NCBI GenBank assembly: GCA_020072845.1
Contig: JAIQGF010000011.1
Location: forward strand, 248,001 to 312,000
Length of the DNA: 64,000 bases
From: Terriglobia bacterium
GTDB lineage: Bacteria; Acidobacteriota; Terriglobia; Terriglobales; Acidobacteriaceae
Direction: 5' to 3'
Shown here: positions 63,284 to 64,000 of the stretch, one piece after another
Position numbering within the stretch: the stretch's first letter is position 1
How the letters are laid out: every line of letters starts with the position of its first letter
Notes under the pieces: model-generated
Databases searched by the model: none
Seen by the model: the letters and a program-made list of their open reading frames with translations, nothing else
What the model was told of the DNA's origin: nothing
Position numbers and translations under genes: made by a program

Positions 63284-64000
63284 ATGTCGGACCACAAGCA
63301 CCTGCCTCCTCGCGAGCTCTGGCCTTCGCGGATCTACACGCTGCCGGAGTTTGCGTCGTACCCCGACCGGCTGAATCCGACCGAGGAGTTGCTGGACAAA
63401 CAGGTCGCGGCCGGCCGGGGCGACCGCGCGGCCATACTGTTCGACGATCAGCGAATCACGTACGCGCAGTTGCTTGCCCAGTCCAACAAGCTGGGCAACG
63501 CGCTGCGCGGGCTCGGAGTCAACGAGGGCGACCGCGTCATCCTGCGCACTCCCAACATCCCGCCCGCGCTGGTAACCAACTTCGCGGTGCTGAAACTGGG
63601 AGCGGTGCTGACTCCGACCTCGCCGTTGTTCTCGCGCTCGGAAATCGCGCACGTGGCCAACGACGCCGAGGCGGTCGCGATCGTCGTGCATGCGGCGCTT
63701 CTGGGCGAACTGGAAGCGGCCCGCGAAAACCTGAAAACCGTCGAGAACATCATCGTGATCGGCGGCGAACCGGCAGAGCTGAAGGCCAAGGGCTTCATAC
63801 CGTACAGCGAGCTTTTGCCATCCGGGAGCGCATCCCTGGATCCGGTACGGCGCGAGCGCCTGGACCTCGGCATCCTGCTTTACACCTCCGGCACCACCGG
63901 CGCGCCCAAGGGCACGGTTCACTTCGTCGAAGAACTGCTCATTATCCCCGACGCGTTCGGGAAGTATGGCTGGCGCGTGACGGAGAACGACGTGATCGGG
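63284..64000 (+). CDS. Acyl-CoA ligase (AMP-forming), 5' part
   Basis: The first 239 codons of an ANL-superfamily ligase, running off the window end. GAGGAGG precedes ATG 63284. RVILRTPNIPPALVTNFAVLKLGAV and the P-loop LLYTSGTTGAPKGTVHF are diagnostic. The N-terminal region (IYTLPEFASYPDRLNPTEELLDKQVAAGRGDRAAI) looks like that of aryl-CoA ligases such as benzoate or 2-aminobenzoate CoA ligase. It would prime the organic acid that the CoA-transferase then exchanges, and it completes the transport-activation operon. Confidence 0.9.
   Translation, partial: MSDHKHLPPRELWPSRIYTLPEFASYPDRLNPTEELLDKQVAAGRGDRAAILFDDQRITYAQLLAQSNKLGNALRGLGVNEGDRVILRTPNIPPALVTNFAVLKLGAVLTPTSPLFSRSEIAHVANDAEAVAIVVHAALLGELEAARENLKTVENIIVIGGEPAELKAKGFIPYSELLPSGSASLDPVRRERLDLGILLYTSGTTGAPKGTVHFVEELLIIPDAFGKYGWRVTENDVIG

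Overview
The window is a GC-rich bacterial chromosome segment. It most likely comes from an acidobacterium (Acidobacteriota, Terriglobales/Koribacter-like). That placement is an inference. It rests on the rplJ-rplL-rpoB-rpoC order with an unusual Cys-rich insertion in RpoB, a complete Gram-negative Kdo/heptose/lipid A gene set, an Oar-like TonB-dependent receptor with an N-terminal carboxypeptidase-regulatory domain, and gaps packed with short repeats. No rRNA, tRNA, CRISPR array or transposase gene was seen.

Layout. 1-10144: rplJ (3' end), rplL, rpoB and rpoC, closed by a strong terminator. 10228-14493: a lower-GC accessory island with its own sigma70-type promoter. It encodes a two-TM protein, a TPR protein, an unknown protein starting Met-Gly-Ser and a QueC/QatC-like ATP-pyrophosphatase, followed by a decapitated PIN toxin. 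This is the best candidate for an undescribed (probably defence) system. 14494-15292: hairpin and tandem repeats without genes. 15293-24959: housekeeping and secreted proteins (YihY/BrkB, pyruvate kinase, rhomboid, M28 peptidase, an orphan LysW-like protein, TatA, DUF1385). 25085-29442: the translation-termination cluster prfA-prmC and rsmI, interrupted by two small gene cassettes bracketed by inverted repeats. 29588-36034: FmdB, a DUF4382 lipoprotein, DinB, ClpB and Hsp20. 36035-43347: an eight-gene minus-strand envelope operon (waaA, lpxK, hldE1/rfaE1, rfaE2, heptosyltransferase, isoprenylcysteine-type methyltransferase, DUF3108, SAM methyltransferase) with 1-4 base stop/start overlaps. 43589-51050: RNase H, phosphoesterase, OppD-like ATPase, MsrA, a Spy-like protein and two MacB-type permeases without an ATPase. 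51572-64000: a small zinc-ribbon protein, a tandem UspA protein, a Crp/Fnr regulator with N-terminal cysteines and matching inverted-repeat sites, an OFA-family carboxylate transporter, an Oar-like receptor, two class III CoA-transferase subunits, two Cys-rich proteins and the start of an acyl-CoA ligase. This last block reads as uptake plus CoA activation of an organic acid.

A second theme is the repeat landscape. Nearly every gap holds a degenerate tandem array with a 7-base period (sometimes 6 or 8), and the unit differs from gap to gap. Many arrays come as inverted pairs. There are also multi-hairpin elements, plus small palindromes ending in GTGGGGCA that sit in gaps and also, in frame, inside prmC, waaA and the heptosyltransferase gene. 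One heptamer array lies in frame inside the oppD-like gene.

All calls come from reading the sequence and from memory of protein families. No database search was run.
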